From Paraspadella gotoi (Eukaryota > Chaetognatha), in the NCBI GenBank assembly GCA_051294375.1, contig CM119271.1:12887039-12951038 (forward strand): a stretch of DNA of 64,000 nucleotides, read 5' to 3'. Under the pieces are notes generated by a model. That model made no database searches and was not told the DNA's origin. It saw nothing but the letters and a program-made list of their open reading frames with translations. Shown here piece after piece: positions 48,400 through 59,483 of the stretch (positions are counted from its first letter, which is position 1; every line of letters starts with the position of its first letter). Made by a program: the position numbers and the translations under genes.

Positions 48400-48840
48400 A
48401 CTCCGTCACAATGCCTCACATTCACAATGAGTTTCACAGACGCGACTCACGCGACTCACGCCGTCACTACTGCCATCATAGACGTCTTTGTTGTCGTCTT
48501 CGTCGTCGTCGTCATCATTGTCGTTGATGCCTTTGTTTCCCTCGTCTTCTTTGTCGTCCTTATCGTTTTTGTCGTTGTCTTTATCGTCCACGTCGTCGTC
48601 TTCGCCGTCGTCTTCGTCATCATGTTCATCGTTATCTTCGTCGTCATCTTCGTCGTTGTCTTCGTTGTCATCTTCATCTTCTTCGTCGTCATCTTTGTCG
48701 TCATCTTCGTCTTCATCTTCTTCGTCGTCATCTTCGTCGTCATCTTCGCCGTCGTCTTCGTCGTCATCTTTATCTTCCTCTTCGTCGTCGTCATCTTCAT
48801 CTTCTTCTTCGTCATCGTCGTCATCCTCGTCTTCATCTGC
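48400..48840. repeat. GTC/ATC-type trinucleotide field
   Basis: About 350 bp of impure TCGTCATCTTCGTCG repeats. All three codon phases of the repeat lack stops on both strands, giving a 221-codon plus frame (Val/Ile/Phe) and minus frames of Asp/Glu or Thr/Lys. Real proteins of this pure composition are improbable. Confidence 0.8.
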
Positions 48841-49146
48841 AGACCGCATTGTTGTTATTCAGAAATTGGCCCCGAGAGGTTTTGTATTGACGCCGCTAGA
48901 TGGCGTCGAGATGGAAACGCGCGAATTTTCCAGCGCCGGACGACGCCGTACCCCATTCCGCGCCGGTTTACCTTCGGTCGGCGCCATATTTTTCCATTTA
49001 AAACGGAAGTTGGCGACGAAGTGAGAATCGAAGCCCCAAATAATAAATAAGTAAAATGTTTGACAAATAAAGTGGTAAACATTAAACAAATCGACAAATG
49101 CGATTTTAAAAATAATTCTAATGGCGAATAAAATGGCTAATGAAAT
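48841..49146. other. GC-richer segment next to the trinucleotide field
   Basis: 48850-49020 is GC-rich with CpG ('cgctagatggcgtcgag', 'ccagcgccggacgacgcc', 'ggtcggcgccatattt') in an AT-rich area. It could be a promoter or exon remnant, but no frame or splice pattern decides it. Confidence 0.35.
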
Positions 49147-49246
49147 AGCGAACAGAATCGTTAATTGACATCGAAATAGCGAACAGAATCGTTACTTGAC
49201 ATCGAAATAGCAAACAGAATTGTTAATTGACATCGAAATAGCGAAC
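49147..49246 (+). repeat. 31-bp tandem repeat, three and a part units
   Basis: Unit AGCGAACAGAATCGTTAATT + GACATCGAAAT starts at 49147, 49178 and 49209, with a fourth partial at 49240. One copy of the unit occurs at about 56168 in the paralogous position, so the array expanded after the segmental duplication. Confidence 0.85.
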
Positions 49247-49249
49247 GAA

Positions 49250-50556
49250 TGACAGAACAAAAAAAAAATGAACGAAACGGAAATTTTATTTTGTTAGTTG
49301 TTAGTTTAATCGTTAGTTTAATCGTCTTCCACAATTTATCATTTGTTTATCTTATTTCATTGAAAGCATGAGAACAAATATAAGAACAAATTAAGACGAC
49401 GACGACGACGACGACGAATAAATGAAAAAACAATAATATGCGTTAAAAAACAAAAGGGTCTTTGATCGTCGCTCGCAAACGACATTTGTCAAGGCGCAAA
49501 AAAAATTTCATGGATTGAAGGAGACAAACAATTTCTTTTCCTCTTTAAATTTTACTGCCTGATTCCATTTCTTATTCCATCGCCGAGTTAAATTTCTTGT
49601 TCCATGGCTTGGTTCCGTTTCTTGTTCCGTCGCCTGGTTCCATTTCTTGTTCCATCGCCCGATTTTATTTCTATGTCTACCTAATTAATTACCATAACCA
49701 CTATATATAATTATTAATTAATTAAATACAGGTAGTTGCGGGGGCAGTTATGGTTGTAGTTGTGGTGATCATTACAAGTGTTGTTGTAACTTTTATTTAT
49801 TTATATTTAATATAAAAGATAAAAAATAAAAATCGAAAAGTAAAAACGAGATTTCATCAAACCTTGATTCGATCACAATCACAGCAGATTCCGACTCTAT
49901 AATCCACTTTGTTGGTCCGTCGGTCCACCCCCCCAATCTTGTCGGGCATTCACTTAGATCATGTCAGAACATCAAGTAATGATAAATTATGCAAAAAAAA
50001 AAAAGATGTCCGTCCGTCCGTCCGTCTTCAAAACTTCAATTACTCGTGATTGGATGGATGGATTGGAATGAAATTTTGCGTGTGGGTAGGGAAGTGTGTG
50101 ATTGAGCTGGATATGAAGTTTCGATGGAATCGTGCGAGTGGAAATGAGTTTAAATAGAAAAAAAATATATATATATTTCACTACTTGAACGCTAATTACT
50201 CGAGAGTGGATGCCGGATGGGGTAATTTTCTTGATTTTTTTTATGTGGGTAGGAAAGTTTGTGATTAGGCTGGAAATTTAGTTTCGATGGGAAAAAAAAT
50301 TTGAAATTTAACAATTTTATAAGGATATTATTACATAAATATTAGAATTTACTATACTGTTATGCTGAAAAGGATTTAAAATTCATTAATTACTTGTCCA
50401 TAGGCAGCAAAAAAATAATGTTCAATCACTCAATGTTTTCATCACTCCACCCAATTAGTCAGTGATTAACACTAAAATCCGATTTAATCAGGAAAAAATA
50501 TTGCATTCAAAATAAAACAAAGATGTGAAGTCTCCATTTTATATATTTTTATATCA
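49250..50556. other. Downstream flank of gene A, with repeats
   Basis: 49270-49680 is directly repeated at 56220-56640, so the segmental duplication extends into this flank. 49876-50030 matches one arm of the hairpin element at 58.79-59.10 kb (bases 'cttgtcgggcattcacttag', GTCCGTCCGTCC). The remainder is AT-rich with no gene. Confidence 0.5.
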
Positions 50557-53500
50557 TTACATCATAACATAGATGGCAAGTATGTCAGCTTCATCCCAAC
50601 AATTATTTTGTTTCCAAGTGCATAGAAATCCTGTGGTTGAATACACAAAACGTGGGTAGGCACTGCCAGCCTTAGTTGCTGTGTTGTTGAGCCAATTTTT
50701 ACAATTATCAGACCTGAAGCAATGACAACGACAAAAAATGATTTCGTTTCTGAGAAAATTGGCAACCTACTGTACACACTAAGGCGGGCCAAAATTGGTA
50801 ACATACTGTACGCACTAAGGCTGGCAAAAATATGGCAACCTACTGTACACACTAAGACAGGCCAAAATTGAACACTTTTTATAACATCTAGTTCTCTCTC
50901 TCAAAAATTTTTTTTTCCTTCTTTTACAAATTTGATTTTCAATGCAACTTTTTGAATTAATTCATTTGGTTGTTACTCTGAAGCTTTTAAATATTTATTA
51001 ATAGATATGTAGACAGGATTCAATCTGGTTGTCTGGATATTCCGGTTCAGAGCCACTCAGACAACTGAAAACTTCTATTTCAAATTCAACTACTTATGTC
51101 TTTAATCGAATCAGAGATATTTTGTTTTATCTTTGTTACCCATTTCTCTGGAAGATGGCTGAGCATTTTATTCTCTGTTTTGTTTAAAGACATAAGTAGT
51201 TGAATTTGAATTAAAAGTTTTTAGTTGTCTGGGTGGCTCTGAACCGGAGTATCCAGATAACCAGACATTAGGTTCTTGGATCGAATCCTGTCTACAGATA
51301 AGAAATTAATTTTCATTTTCATTTGATTTTTTAAAAACAGGTTCTTATGAAGCTTAAAATATTAAATAAAAGTTAATACTATAATTTTTTTAAATTTTAA
51401 CAAGAAATTAGTTAAAAATAGAAAAAATTTTAAATAATTATCATCATCATCATCATTGGCTGAATTTTAAAAAGTTGTAATAATAACTTTATCTAACTTT
51501 CAAAGCTGTATCAGAATCTATTAAAAAAGTTTAAAAACTAAAAAATATAATAAAACAAGTTTGAACAAACAATGTCAGATCATTAGCGGTAATTAATCAG
51601 TGACGAAAAGATCTAAAAACAAACATTTTGGATCAAATTAATTAATTATTTAATTAATAAAATTAATTAATTAATTTAATTAATTAATAAATAAATTAAT
51701 TACCGCTATCGATCGTGGGCAGATCCGACATTGTTTGCTCAAACTTGTTTAAGTTAGACGAAGGTTTCAAATCAGTATTCTCAGCAAATTAGTTACCTTT
51801 CTAGGGAAATCATCATTCCCCTGGCGGAATCACAAGTTGTGTCCCAGTTGCTGATGTAAAAGTTTCGCTCATAACGGCCTCTGATATGAAGAGGACAATA
51901 GAATAATAGAAGATTGGCAAAAACAATAGAAGATTGGCAAAACAATAGAAGATTGGCAAAAACAATGTGTTGTTGCGCTGCAGTGACTTTCTTAATCTTA
52001 GCCCGTCTTTTATTCTTTACCATGATGGAAAAAAAAATTGTTGCGTTTTGGAAAAGTTGGTTAATTTCGTTGTGAAATATATATTTTGGCCGGTAAATAA
52101 GTTTTAATATGTAATATGACCTCCCTAGGACTGAACAAAAAGAATCTTTTTCAACAGAATAAAATTGTTTAATGCATACAAATACTTCCAAAAGAGGTTG
52201 TCTCCAACTGTTTTCACTTCTTTTTGATCAAGAGGACTACTCATATTATTGTTAGTATTATATCTCTGACATTATGGTGGACTAAAATCCACCAATCGTT
52301 CATCAGCGGCCATTGGTGCCGGAGGCAAGTCATTCGCCTCCCAACCCAAAGGTCCGGGGTTCGAGCCCGGTGGTCATCTGGCAGTTAAGAGGGACGGGGC
52401 GCTTAACCCGCCTGTAACATGGTGTTACAGCCTGATCCAAAGCTCAGGGACTGCTTATATTGAACGGTTCTGTCATTAACACTTATCAATAATTACTGTC
52501 TCTTCATTGGTGAGCCTGACTTCCGAACACAACAGCAACAACAACACTTTCAGGCGACATGCCTCAACCTGGCGATCCACTTTCCGCCCACAACACATAA
52601 GGCGACATGCCTCAACTTGGTGACGAACTTTCCACCAACAACAACAATTCACTGAAGAGACTCAACAGACTTCTCCCTACGGGAGGGGGGGATGTATGGT
52701 GGACTAAAATCCACCAACCGTTCATCAGCGGCCATTGGTGCCGGAGACAAGTCATTCGCCTCCCAACCCAAAGGTCCGGGGTTCTAGCCCGGTGGTCGTC
52801 TGGCAGTTAAGAGGGACGGGGCGCTTAACCCGCCTGTAACATGAAGCTCAGGGACTGCTTATACTGAACGGTTCTGTCATTAACACTTATCAATAATTAC
52901 TGTCTCTTTAACATAATATTTTTTATCAGATTTGGGGAAAGAAATAATCCTTGGCAAGCAGTGAAAAAGATTGTTCCCATGTAAAGTAAACCAGGCTTGA
53001 GTTGTTGCTGTACAATATGATGATGCATCATTGTCTTTCACTTCAACAAAATCTTTGATTTATTTTTTTTTGATTATTTTTATACTTGGTTCTGATGATA
53101 CATCCAGAGGTAAATGAAAATAACTTTGTTCACATAAAGGTTACCCGGAGCCTTATAACTTTTATTGATACTTTACAATTTAAAAATAATATTCTGGAGC
53201 ATCTACAGCATCAATGTATTTTTAATACCACTCTTCTTTTGACATATGAATTAAAATTCATTCCTAAATCTATCCTAATAAAAATGATACAATAACCATT
53301 TGAAATGAGACTGAGAAAAGGCGGGGATTTTTAATAGTAACGGTTTAATAAAAAAGTAATAAAAAAAACCCCCAGAAATTAGTATAAATTAAAAGTATAG
53401 ATATGAAAAAGATAAATAAGAATGAAGCATTTTTTTGGACAACTCATTTTCTTTTGCATGGAACTCTTGTATTTTTTGTCGCTACATAAATGAGATAAAA

Positions 53501-55943
53501 CTCATATTAATCACAAGAGGACAAAGTTTCTCGATATCTGAATTTTATTTTTCGATTCTTACATTAAAATTCCCTAAAAATTGCTTGCAAGTAACCGCGA
53601 GATTTTTTTTTCCATCATGGTATAATTTTATGATTTCCTGTAGGTGGCGCTAGCAGTCACATATATTTTAGGTTTTTTTTCTTAGTTATGAGCATTTTTA
53701 ACGTAAGTAGGACAGACCGATCGACAGACAGACTGACCGAAAAGTGTCTCAAAGAGTTGCTCCGCGAGTACTCGTGGTGCAACTAAAAAGTAATTAAAGG
53801 ATAAATTCCCTTGTCTGACTTACCGTTTCGCTCTTCCTTTCATGCTCCAGTTATTGAAAAATAAAAACCCGGAATAAACGACATTTGGTCCTTTGTTTAT
53901 CTTTAACACTCTGTTAATGGAGAACCAGTTTACACGGTTGCTCCCTTTTCCATTGAAGATAATGTCAATGACCGCTTTGTAACTCGAGTCGATCTTTTTC
54001 CAAAAAACGAAGCGAATCTGAGATCGAGATTCAATTTTAAAAAAAACATTGGCTGGTCCCTGAGACAAACCTCAAGATAAGGGTGTTTATTTAGTTGATT
54101 CTATATGTTTATTTTAATAACTTGATATAGTTTTGTCAATCACGGGTTATGACAAGTAATATATTATATACAGAAATCAAAATTATTAGTAGATCAAAAT
54201 TTTTGTTAAATCAGCTTCTTCAGACCTTTCCTCCATTAGCAAATGTGCTTCTCCATTTATAAAAAGCTTGGTAGTCGATATAGCCCCCAGGCATATCAAA
54301 ATGTTTTCCACCATTAAAATATCCACTGGCATCTGATTAAAAAAAGCTGTGTATCAACTTGTATTATAAATACATATATACATATCTCTCTCACATAAGA
54401 TTTCTTTGTACAAGTGAATTCCACTTTTTCGCTCCACCATTGCTACGAGACGTCCAAATAAATTTGGCCAGAGATTCCGTTGATAGCAGTGACACATCTT
54501 GGGTAAGGAAATTATATACTATTGACATAAATATAAATATATAAAATAGAAATAGCCACTACAATAGTATTGTAGTGGCTATATCTATTTTTTCTTAAAT
54601 GTATATATCAATGTTTATGTTGACTAAGAACATTTTCATGCTTGACTTTTAGAACTTTCAAAAAAGTTGTTCAGAAAATTTTTAGAAATTTTTTGAATTG
54701 GTTTTTAAAAGTAGAATTGCACATTTATAAATAACTTAAGATTATTCACAAATTATATCACATATGAAGGAAGTTTTTTTTAAACCAGAACGGTGATTCC
54801 AATGTGTTGTGCCACAGTGACTTTATTTTCACTTGTATTTCCCTTTGATCACATATGACATGACATGACGAAAACCTTTCTTAGCCCTTGCATTTATGTC
54901 ATAAATTATGACATTTTGTCTGTTTTTTCCTGTGTTAACAAATAATCAACCAACCGTATGGGGAATTATATGCATTTTTCATATAAGTGGGACAGACCGA
55001 CGGACAGACAGACTGACAGATCGACCAATAGACTGACCAAAAAGTGACTTAGACTTAGCTCTAATCTAACTTTTGATACACTCCATTGACAGAGATTGTT
55101 AATATGTTTGGTTCTTTCATGACTCTTAAACTTTGTGAACTTCAATTAAATGATATGAATTACCATTTCTTTTGTCACTAACCATTGTTGATGATTGGTT
55201 AAACGCCGTTTCTTCCGGGTCGGTAACCATGTATAAGGCTCCTAAAGGGAGTTACTGTTTTAGGTAATTATTTGATTTTGGCTCAGTCTAGAACATGCAT
55301 TTGTATCTGAGGTATAGAATTCGCGACCCTTAATCAATCAATCAATCAATCATTCTAATTCATCTGTAGTGAGCGGTTACAGGAGGAACTGGACCAACCA
55401 TTAAAATTGTTCTGGCGGTAGGAGAAGCCTCTATCCTGCCTTTAACTCCGGAGTCCTTACCTCTTGGATTTTCGGGACAAACCGCGCTTCTCTTAGTCAT
55501 TTCTTTCTTCAACTTTTCGTTCATCCATTTTCCTAAAAAAAAATGCTCTTTTTTTTTTGAGAGTAGCCTATTTCTGTTCATTTATCTCAGAATTATTAAT
55601 CCTTTACCGTAATCCTTAACCACAATCCTTAATCCCCTACCTAATCCTGAACCCTAATCACTAACCAAGTCCCTAACCCTAAACCCTTAATTTATTCCCT
55701 AATCTAATCCCCAACCTTTAACCTAAATGTTAATTCAAAAAATTCATTCAATTCCAAATTTAAGATAGAATTGGGCATTCTGGAAAAATAAGGCCATAAA
55801 ATGATATGAAATTAAAAAAAAAAGATGTTCAATCATTTTAATTTTATGGTCGATTTAAAATTCATCCATCTTGTATCTTTACCTCCGAGGACCAAATTTG
55901 ATGGCGCCACCAACAACAAGAAAAACCAAATGAAAAACTTCAT
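50557..55943 (-). CDS. Gene A: secreted ten-cysteine protein, eight exons, 304 aa
   Basis: Exons (minus): 55883-55943, 55461-55532, 55183-55241, 54395-54497, 54226-54332, 53824-54059, 51797-51880, 50557-50749. The lengths sum to 915 nt with no stop until TAA at 50557-50559. Phases agree at every junction (1,1,0,1,0,2,2). Donors are GTAAAG, GTAAGG, GTTAGT, GTGAGA, GTCTGA, GTAAGT and GTAACT; every acceptor is AG. Exon 1 encodes the signal peptide MKFFIWFFLLLVAPSNLVLG. Later landmarks: CPENPRG, MVTDPEE, MCHCYQRNLWPNLFGR, YIDYQAF, SRSQIRFVFWKKIDSSYKAV, FYISNWDTTC, FCRCHCF and CWDEADILAIYVMM. Ten cysteines and two possible N-glycosylation sites (NQS, NNT) fit an extracellular protein. Each exon has a counterpart in gene B. 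I do not recognise the family; a loose similarity of exon 6 to extracellular Methyltransf_FA-type beta domains is only a guess. Confidence 0.78.
51009..51295. mobile_element. Fold-back element in gene A intron 7
   Basis: The left arm 51009-51103 (starting GTAGACAGGATTCAATCTGG) and right arm about 51183-51295 (ending GGATCGAATCCTGTCTAC) are reverse complements over about 95 bp, with a loop of about 80 bp. The outer tip on plus contains a B-box-like GGATCGAATCC. Flanks 'agatat'/'agataa' may be a short target duplication. There is no ORF. Confidence 0.7.
51554..51751. mobile_element. MITE with AACAAGTTTGARCAAACAATG termini
   Basis: The left terminus AACAAGTTTGAACAAACAAT is the imperfect reverse complement of the right terminus (ATTGTTTGCTCAAACTTGTT), with inner 'gatc...ccgct' matches and an AATTAATT core. 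Fragments of the same terminus occur at about 22110, 57645 and 58347. It lies in intron 7 of gene A. Confidence 0.65.
51900..51970. repeat. Short tandem repeat beside gene A exon 7
   Basis: Three copies of about 20 bp (AATAGAAGATTGGCAAAAAC) lie just upstream (minus sense) of the exon 7 acceptor. The matching position in gene B has a much larger 88-bp array. Confidence 0.75.
52275..52504 (+). mobile_element. tRNA-derived SINE-like element, copy 1
   Basis: It begins with the hairpin GGTGGACTAAAATCCACC, then has tRNA-like sequence with a B box (GGGGTTCGAGCCC, 52356-52368) preceded by 'cattcgcctcccaaccc', and a unique tail ending 'caataattactgtctctt'. It sits in intron 6 of gene A. Pol III transcription is inferred from the B box; the A box is poor. 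Confidence 0.6.
52540..52640 (+). repeat. Two-unit repeat between SINE copies
   Basis: The phrase GGCGACATGCCTCAACYTGG occurs twice within 60 bp, each followed by 'actttccRcc'. It lies between the two SINE copies, so it may be part of the longer element body. Confidence 0.55.
52697..52908 (+). mobile_element. tRNA-derived SINE-like element, copy 2
   Basis: It is nearly identical to copy 1, with the B box altered to GGGGTTCTAGCCC and a short deletion of 'gtgttacagcctgatccaa' type sequence. Two copies 420 bp apart in the same orientation suggest a local tandem duplication or a dimeric element. Confidence 0.6.
53636..53790 (-). mobile_element. Element F beside gene A exon 6 (ancestral insertion)
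   Basis: A partial minus F copy ('ggcgctagcagtcac', 'gagcatttttaacgtaagta', GACAGACAGACTGACC, then the palindrome GTTGCTCCGCGAGTACTCGT) ends about 34 bp downstream (in gene sense) of exon 6. The same insertion flanks gene B exon 6 at 61019-61105, so it predates the gene duplication. Confidence 0.7.
54785..55052 (-). mobile_element. Element F in gene A intron 3, absent from gene B
   Basis: A minus F copy runs from 'ttccaatgtgttgtgccaca' to 'gactgaccaaaaagtgactt'. Gene B intron 3 continues directly from 'ggaagtcattttaaaaaaac' to 'gctctaatctaagttt' without it, and the introns measure 685 and 322 bp. It therefore inserted after duplication, or was lost from B. Confidence 0.7.
55610..55730 (-). 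repeat. Degenerate CCCTAA-type repeat in gene A intron 1
   Basis: About fifteen decayed units of the types CCCTAAC, CCTTAA and CCTAATC lie within intron 1 (e.g. 'ccctaaccctaaaccctt' near 55671). The matching array is in gene B intron 1. It resembles telomere repeats but is heavily mutated. Confidence 0.6.
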
Positions 55944-56027
55944 TTTTTTTGGCTATTTTCCTTTCTTTTCAAAATGACAAAAAGGAAAAAAAAAAATAAA
56001 AAAAATAAAAAATGAGTTTTGTAGTAA

Positions 56028-56100
56028 AATGAATGTCTAAGAAACTTAGCTAAGCCATTTGTTTTTAACAACTAGTAAAAAGCTAATTGACAAGTTAGAG
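56028..56100 (-). promoter_or_regulatory. Conserved block upstream of gene A start
   Basis: About 85-155 bp before the ATG, the string 'aagaaacttagctaagccat' and following 'tttgtttttaacaactagta' is matched upstream of gene B at 63350-63400. Conservation could reflect promoter function or simply recent duplication. No TATA box is seen. Confidence 0.3.
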
Positions 56101-56879
56101 CGAAGAAAAAAAAAGGACCATTATCTTAAGCGTTATCTTTTGTTTTTAAAGAAATCATAAAATGGCTAACCAAATAGCAAACAGAATCGTTAATTGACAT
56201 CAAAACAGCGAACGAATGACAGAACAAAAAAAGAACAAAACAAAACAAAACAAAAATTTGTTATTGATTCATTATTTTGTTAGTTTATATATCATTTGTT
56301 TATCTTATTTCATTGTAAACATGAGAACAAATATAAAGTATACAGAGGAAGGTAAGAAGTAAAAGAAAAATAACAAAAACACAACAAATTAAGACGACGA
56401 CGACAACGACGAATAAATGAAAACAATAATAATATGCGTTAAAAAACAAAAGGGTCTTCGATCGTCGCTCCTGAACGACATCTGTTGAGGCGCAAAAAAA
56501 ATTTAATGGATCGAAAGTGACGAACAATTTCTTTTCCTCTTTAAATTTCATGTTTCTGGTTCCATTTCTTGTTCCATTGCCTGGTTCTTGTTCCTCGTCT
56601 CGTTCTTTAAACTGATCCCATTTCGTTCTTTTCGCCTGCTTCAAATTTATTTCCTTTTTGTTCCAATCGCCTGATTCCATTGATATTCGTCGCTACCGCC
56701 TAAATATATCTCATTTCATTGTAATGTTCCACTTCGTTCCAATCGCCTGATTACAGAAGGAACAGGTGTTTTATTTCTATTCTGAATCCGACGCCTGTTT
56801 TTTTTTTTTTTTTGCTTTCCAACCTTTCGCTTCTCACTGCTTTATTGCTTTATTTTCATCGCTTTTCTTTTTATTCTCT

Positions 56880-56926
<47 letters not shown>

Positions 56927-58106
56927 ATCTTCTTCACATCGTTTTCTCTGTCGACCGATTCCTTATTTTTTGTGTTGCCCAATATCTTTTCTCCTTTCTT
57001 TTTTTTATTACTTTCTTTTTTCCCCTTTTTATTGGCGGCTAAACGCGACTCACTAAGAAGCTTTTTGGTCGGTCTGTCTGTAGATGGCGTAAGAAGTTCT
57101 TGTTGCTTTGGCGTCACGCCATCCAACGTCTGGAGATATTCGCCAAGCTGCTTGTAAAATAGTCTAAACCAACTTGCTTGGTTATTGTTTAAAATCAGAC
57201 CTTAATAAAATAATCAAAGCATATAGATATTCCAGTTACTTTTGCCAGCAAGTATCTGTAATATCTATATTGAAAAACAATGTAAAAATAAAGATTATTA
57301 TTAACAAACAGTAACAATGTGATAAATAATAAATTAATCCAATTCGGGATCCACTGAGTGTTATTATTATATAGAATGGTTTCTAAGCCAGATGGAATCA
57401 TGTTTGGAATTGGTAACAATAGAATCAGCTGATTGAATGAGATTTGCGATGTTTCTTTGTTTGTAATAACAAAAGATCATGTAGTAACTGTTATATAAAT
57501 TAATATAGAAATTATAAATACCAAAGTGGCGAAATTGTCTTAGCCTTAGCTCGTGGATGCGAGGTTAAAGGTTCGAAACTACATGTACATCTCTCCAATA
57601 TTACATTAAAAAGGAGAGTTTAGAAAAAGAAGAGTGTTATTAAACAAGTTTGAGCAAATAATCCTGAATCTGCTCCTTATAAATAGCTAATCAAATGGTT
57701 AATTACTTGGTTAATTAAAAAATGTATTAATTACCATAACCACTATATATAATTATTAATTAATTAATTAAATAAGTTATAGTTATTATCGCCCCATCCC
57801 CTCATGAGCAATTGGCGTTCAAATAGTGAAATCGTCCCATACATTCACGATGGACATGTGGGACGGACTCACAGCGTTTTTTTTTTCATAATTTATTTTA
57901 TAATTCGATGTTCCAAGATGAATTGACTCTCCAGAATCTGCGATAAACAAATGCAGCTAAAAACTATAAAAATATGTTTCCTTACGTATTAATAGTCAGT
58001 GATTAACACTAAAATTGTAGCTTAATAAAATCCGATTTCATCAGGAAAAAAAATGCATTAAAAAGAAAAAGTTAAGTCTCTATTTTACATACATTTTTTA
58101 ATATCA
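56101..58106. other. Spacer between genes A and B, partly duplicated
   Basis: 56130-56640 repeats 49140-49680 (single 31-bp unit, 'aagggtcttcgatcgtcgct', 'tcttttcctctttaaattt'). A (CT)n run lies at 56888-56930 and TTAATTAA-rich DNA near 57700-57780. A tRNA B-box-like GGTTCGAAAC follows 'gatgcgaggttaaa' near 57565, possibly an eroded SINE. No further gene was seen. Confidence 0.5.
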
Positions 58107-58346
58107 TTACATCATAACATAGATGGCGAGTATGTCAGCTTCATCCCAACAATGCTTTTGATTCCAAACGCATATAAATCCCGTGGTTGAATACCCAAAA
58201 CGTGGGAAAGCCCGATTAGCTCCACTTGAGGTGTCGTTGAGCCAATGTGTACAAATTTCAGACCTGAAGCAATGACAGCGACAAAAAATGATTTCATTTC
58301 TGAGAAACGTACTGTACCTAGCTAAGGCGGGCCAAAATCTAGTTCT

Positions 58347-58470
58347 CTCAAAACAAGTTTGAGCAAACAATGCCGGATCTGCCCACGATCATTAGCGGTA
58401 AGCAGCTGATCAGACAATTAATTAATAATTTATTAATAAATAAATTAAATAATTAATTAATATTAATTAT
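58347..58470. mobile_element. Partial MITE in gene B intron 7
   Basis: It starts with AACAAGTTTGAGCAAACAAT and 'gccggatctgcccacgatca', as the MITE at 51.55 kb, followed by AATTAATT-rich core, without a clear matching right end. Confidence 0.5.
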
Positions 58471-58789
58471 TTTTAATCTCATCAAAATCGTTTTTCACTT
58501 TTCCTCGACTCTCAACCACAAAACAACAATCTTGATCACAAAATTAATTAATATTTAATTAATTACAAAATAATTAATAATCAATTAATGAAGCTTGAAT
58601 TTACATTTAATATAAAAAGCATAAGCAAATAGTGAAATAGATTTTTTGTTTTTCCCATTTTAACTCATTTCCACTTGGACAATTCCATTGAAACTTTATT
58701 TCCGGCTCAAACAAACACTTTCCTACCCACTCACAACATTTCAAGTCAATCGCCCCATCCACTCATGAGTAATTGTCCTTTAAAGCTAA

Positions 58790-59105
58790 CGGGGATGGAC
58801 GGACAGAAGGACGGACAGACAGATGGACAGGCATCAATTTGTTTCCATAATTTATAATAGTTCAATATTTTGACAAGATTTTGGGGTGGGACCGACAAAC
58901 CGACAAAGTGGATTATAGAGCCGGAATCTGCTGTAAGTCGGATCTGCTTTACAGCAGATTCTGACTCTATAATTCACTTTGTCGGTCCGTCGGTCGCCCC
59001 CTCAATCTTGTCGGGCATTAACTTAAATCATGTCAGAACATCAAAATATGATTAATTATGCAAAAAAAAAATGATGTCCGTCCGTCTGTCTGTCTGTGTG
59101 TCTGT
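58790..59105. mobile_element. Large hairpin element with GGAC/GTCC tips
   Basis: The left arm (about 58795-58940: GGACGGACAGA tip, 'gacaagattttgggg', 'gtggattatagagcc') is the imperfect reverse complement of the right arm (about 58952-59100: 'gactctataattcacttt', 'ctcaatcttgtcgggcat', GTCCGTCCGTC tip). A single right arm stands alone at 49876-50030. There is no ORF. Confidence 0.6.
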
Positions 59106-59483
59106 TTGTCTTTAAAAAATTTAAAAAAACTTTATATAGTAGTTTTTAAATAGTTTAAATGGTTAAATAGTTTTTAAATGCTTCCATGCGCTTACACACA
59201 ATGATAAATCTTAAAACTATTTTCATTTTCATATTATCTTCAGTCACTTTACCATTATCTATTTGAAAGAACTTTTTTTTTTTCAATATGTTCCGGCCAA
59301 GTAAGCACTCCCAACTAAAAACTTACACTCTTCCTATTTTTTAAGTTAATCGAAGGTCTCAAATTAGTATTGGTTACCTTTCTATGGTAAAAATCATTCC
59401 GCTGGAGGACTCACAAGTTGTGTCCCAGTGGCTGATGTAAAAGTTTCGCTGATAGTGGCCTCTGATAAGAAGAGGACAATAGA

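Noticed and set aside
48385-49050. 221-codon plus frame and 147-codon acidic minus frame
   Set aside because: Both are produced by the GTC/ATC trinucleotide repeat, which lacks stops on both strands; there is no domain or splice context.
54359-54544. Plus-strand 61-codon frame over gene A exon 4
   Set aside because: It is antisense to a conserved exon with matching splice sites on the minus strand.
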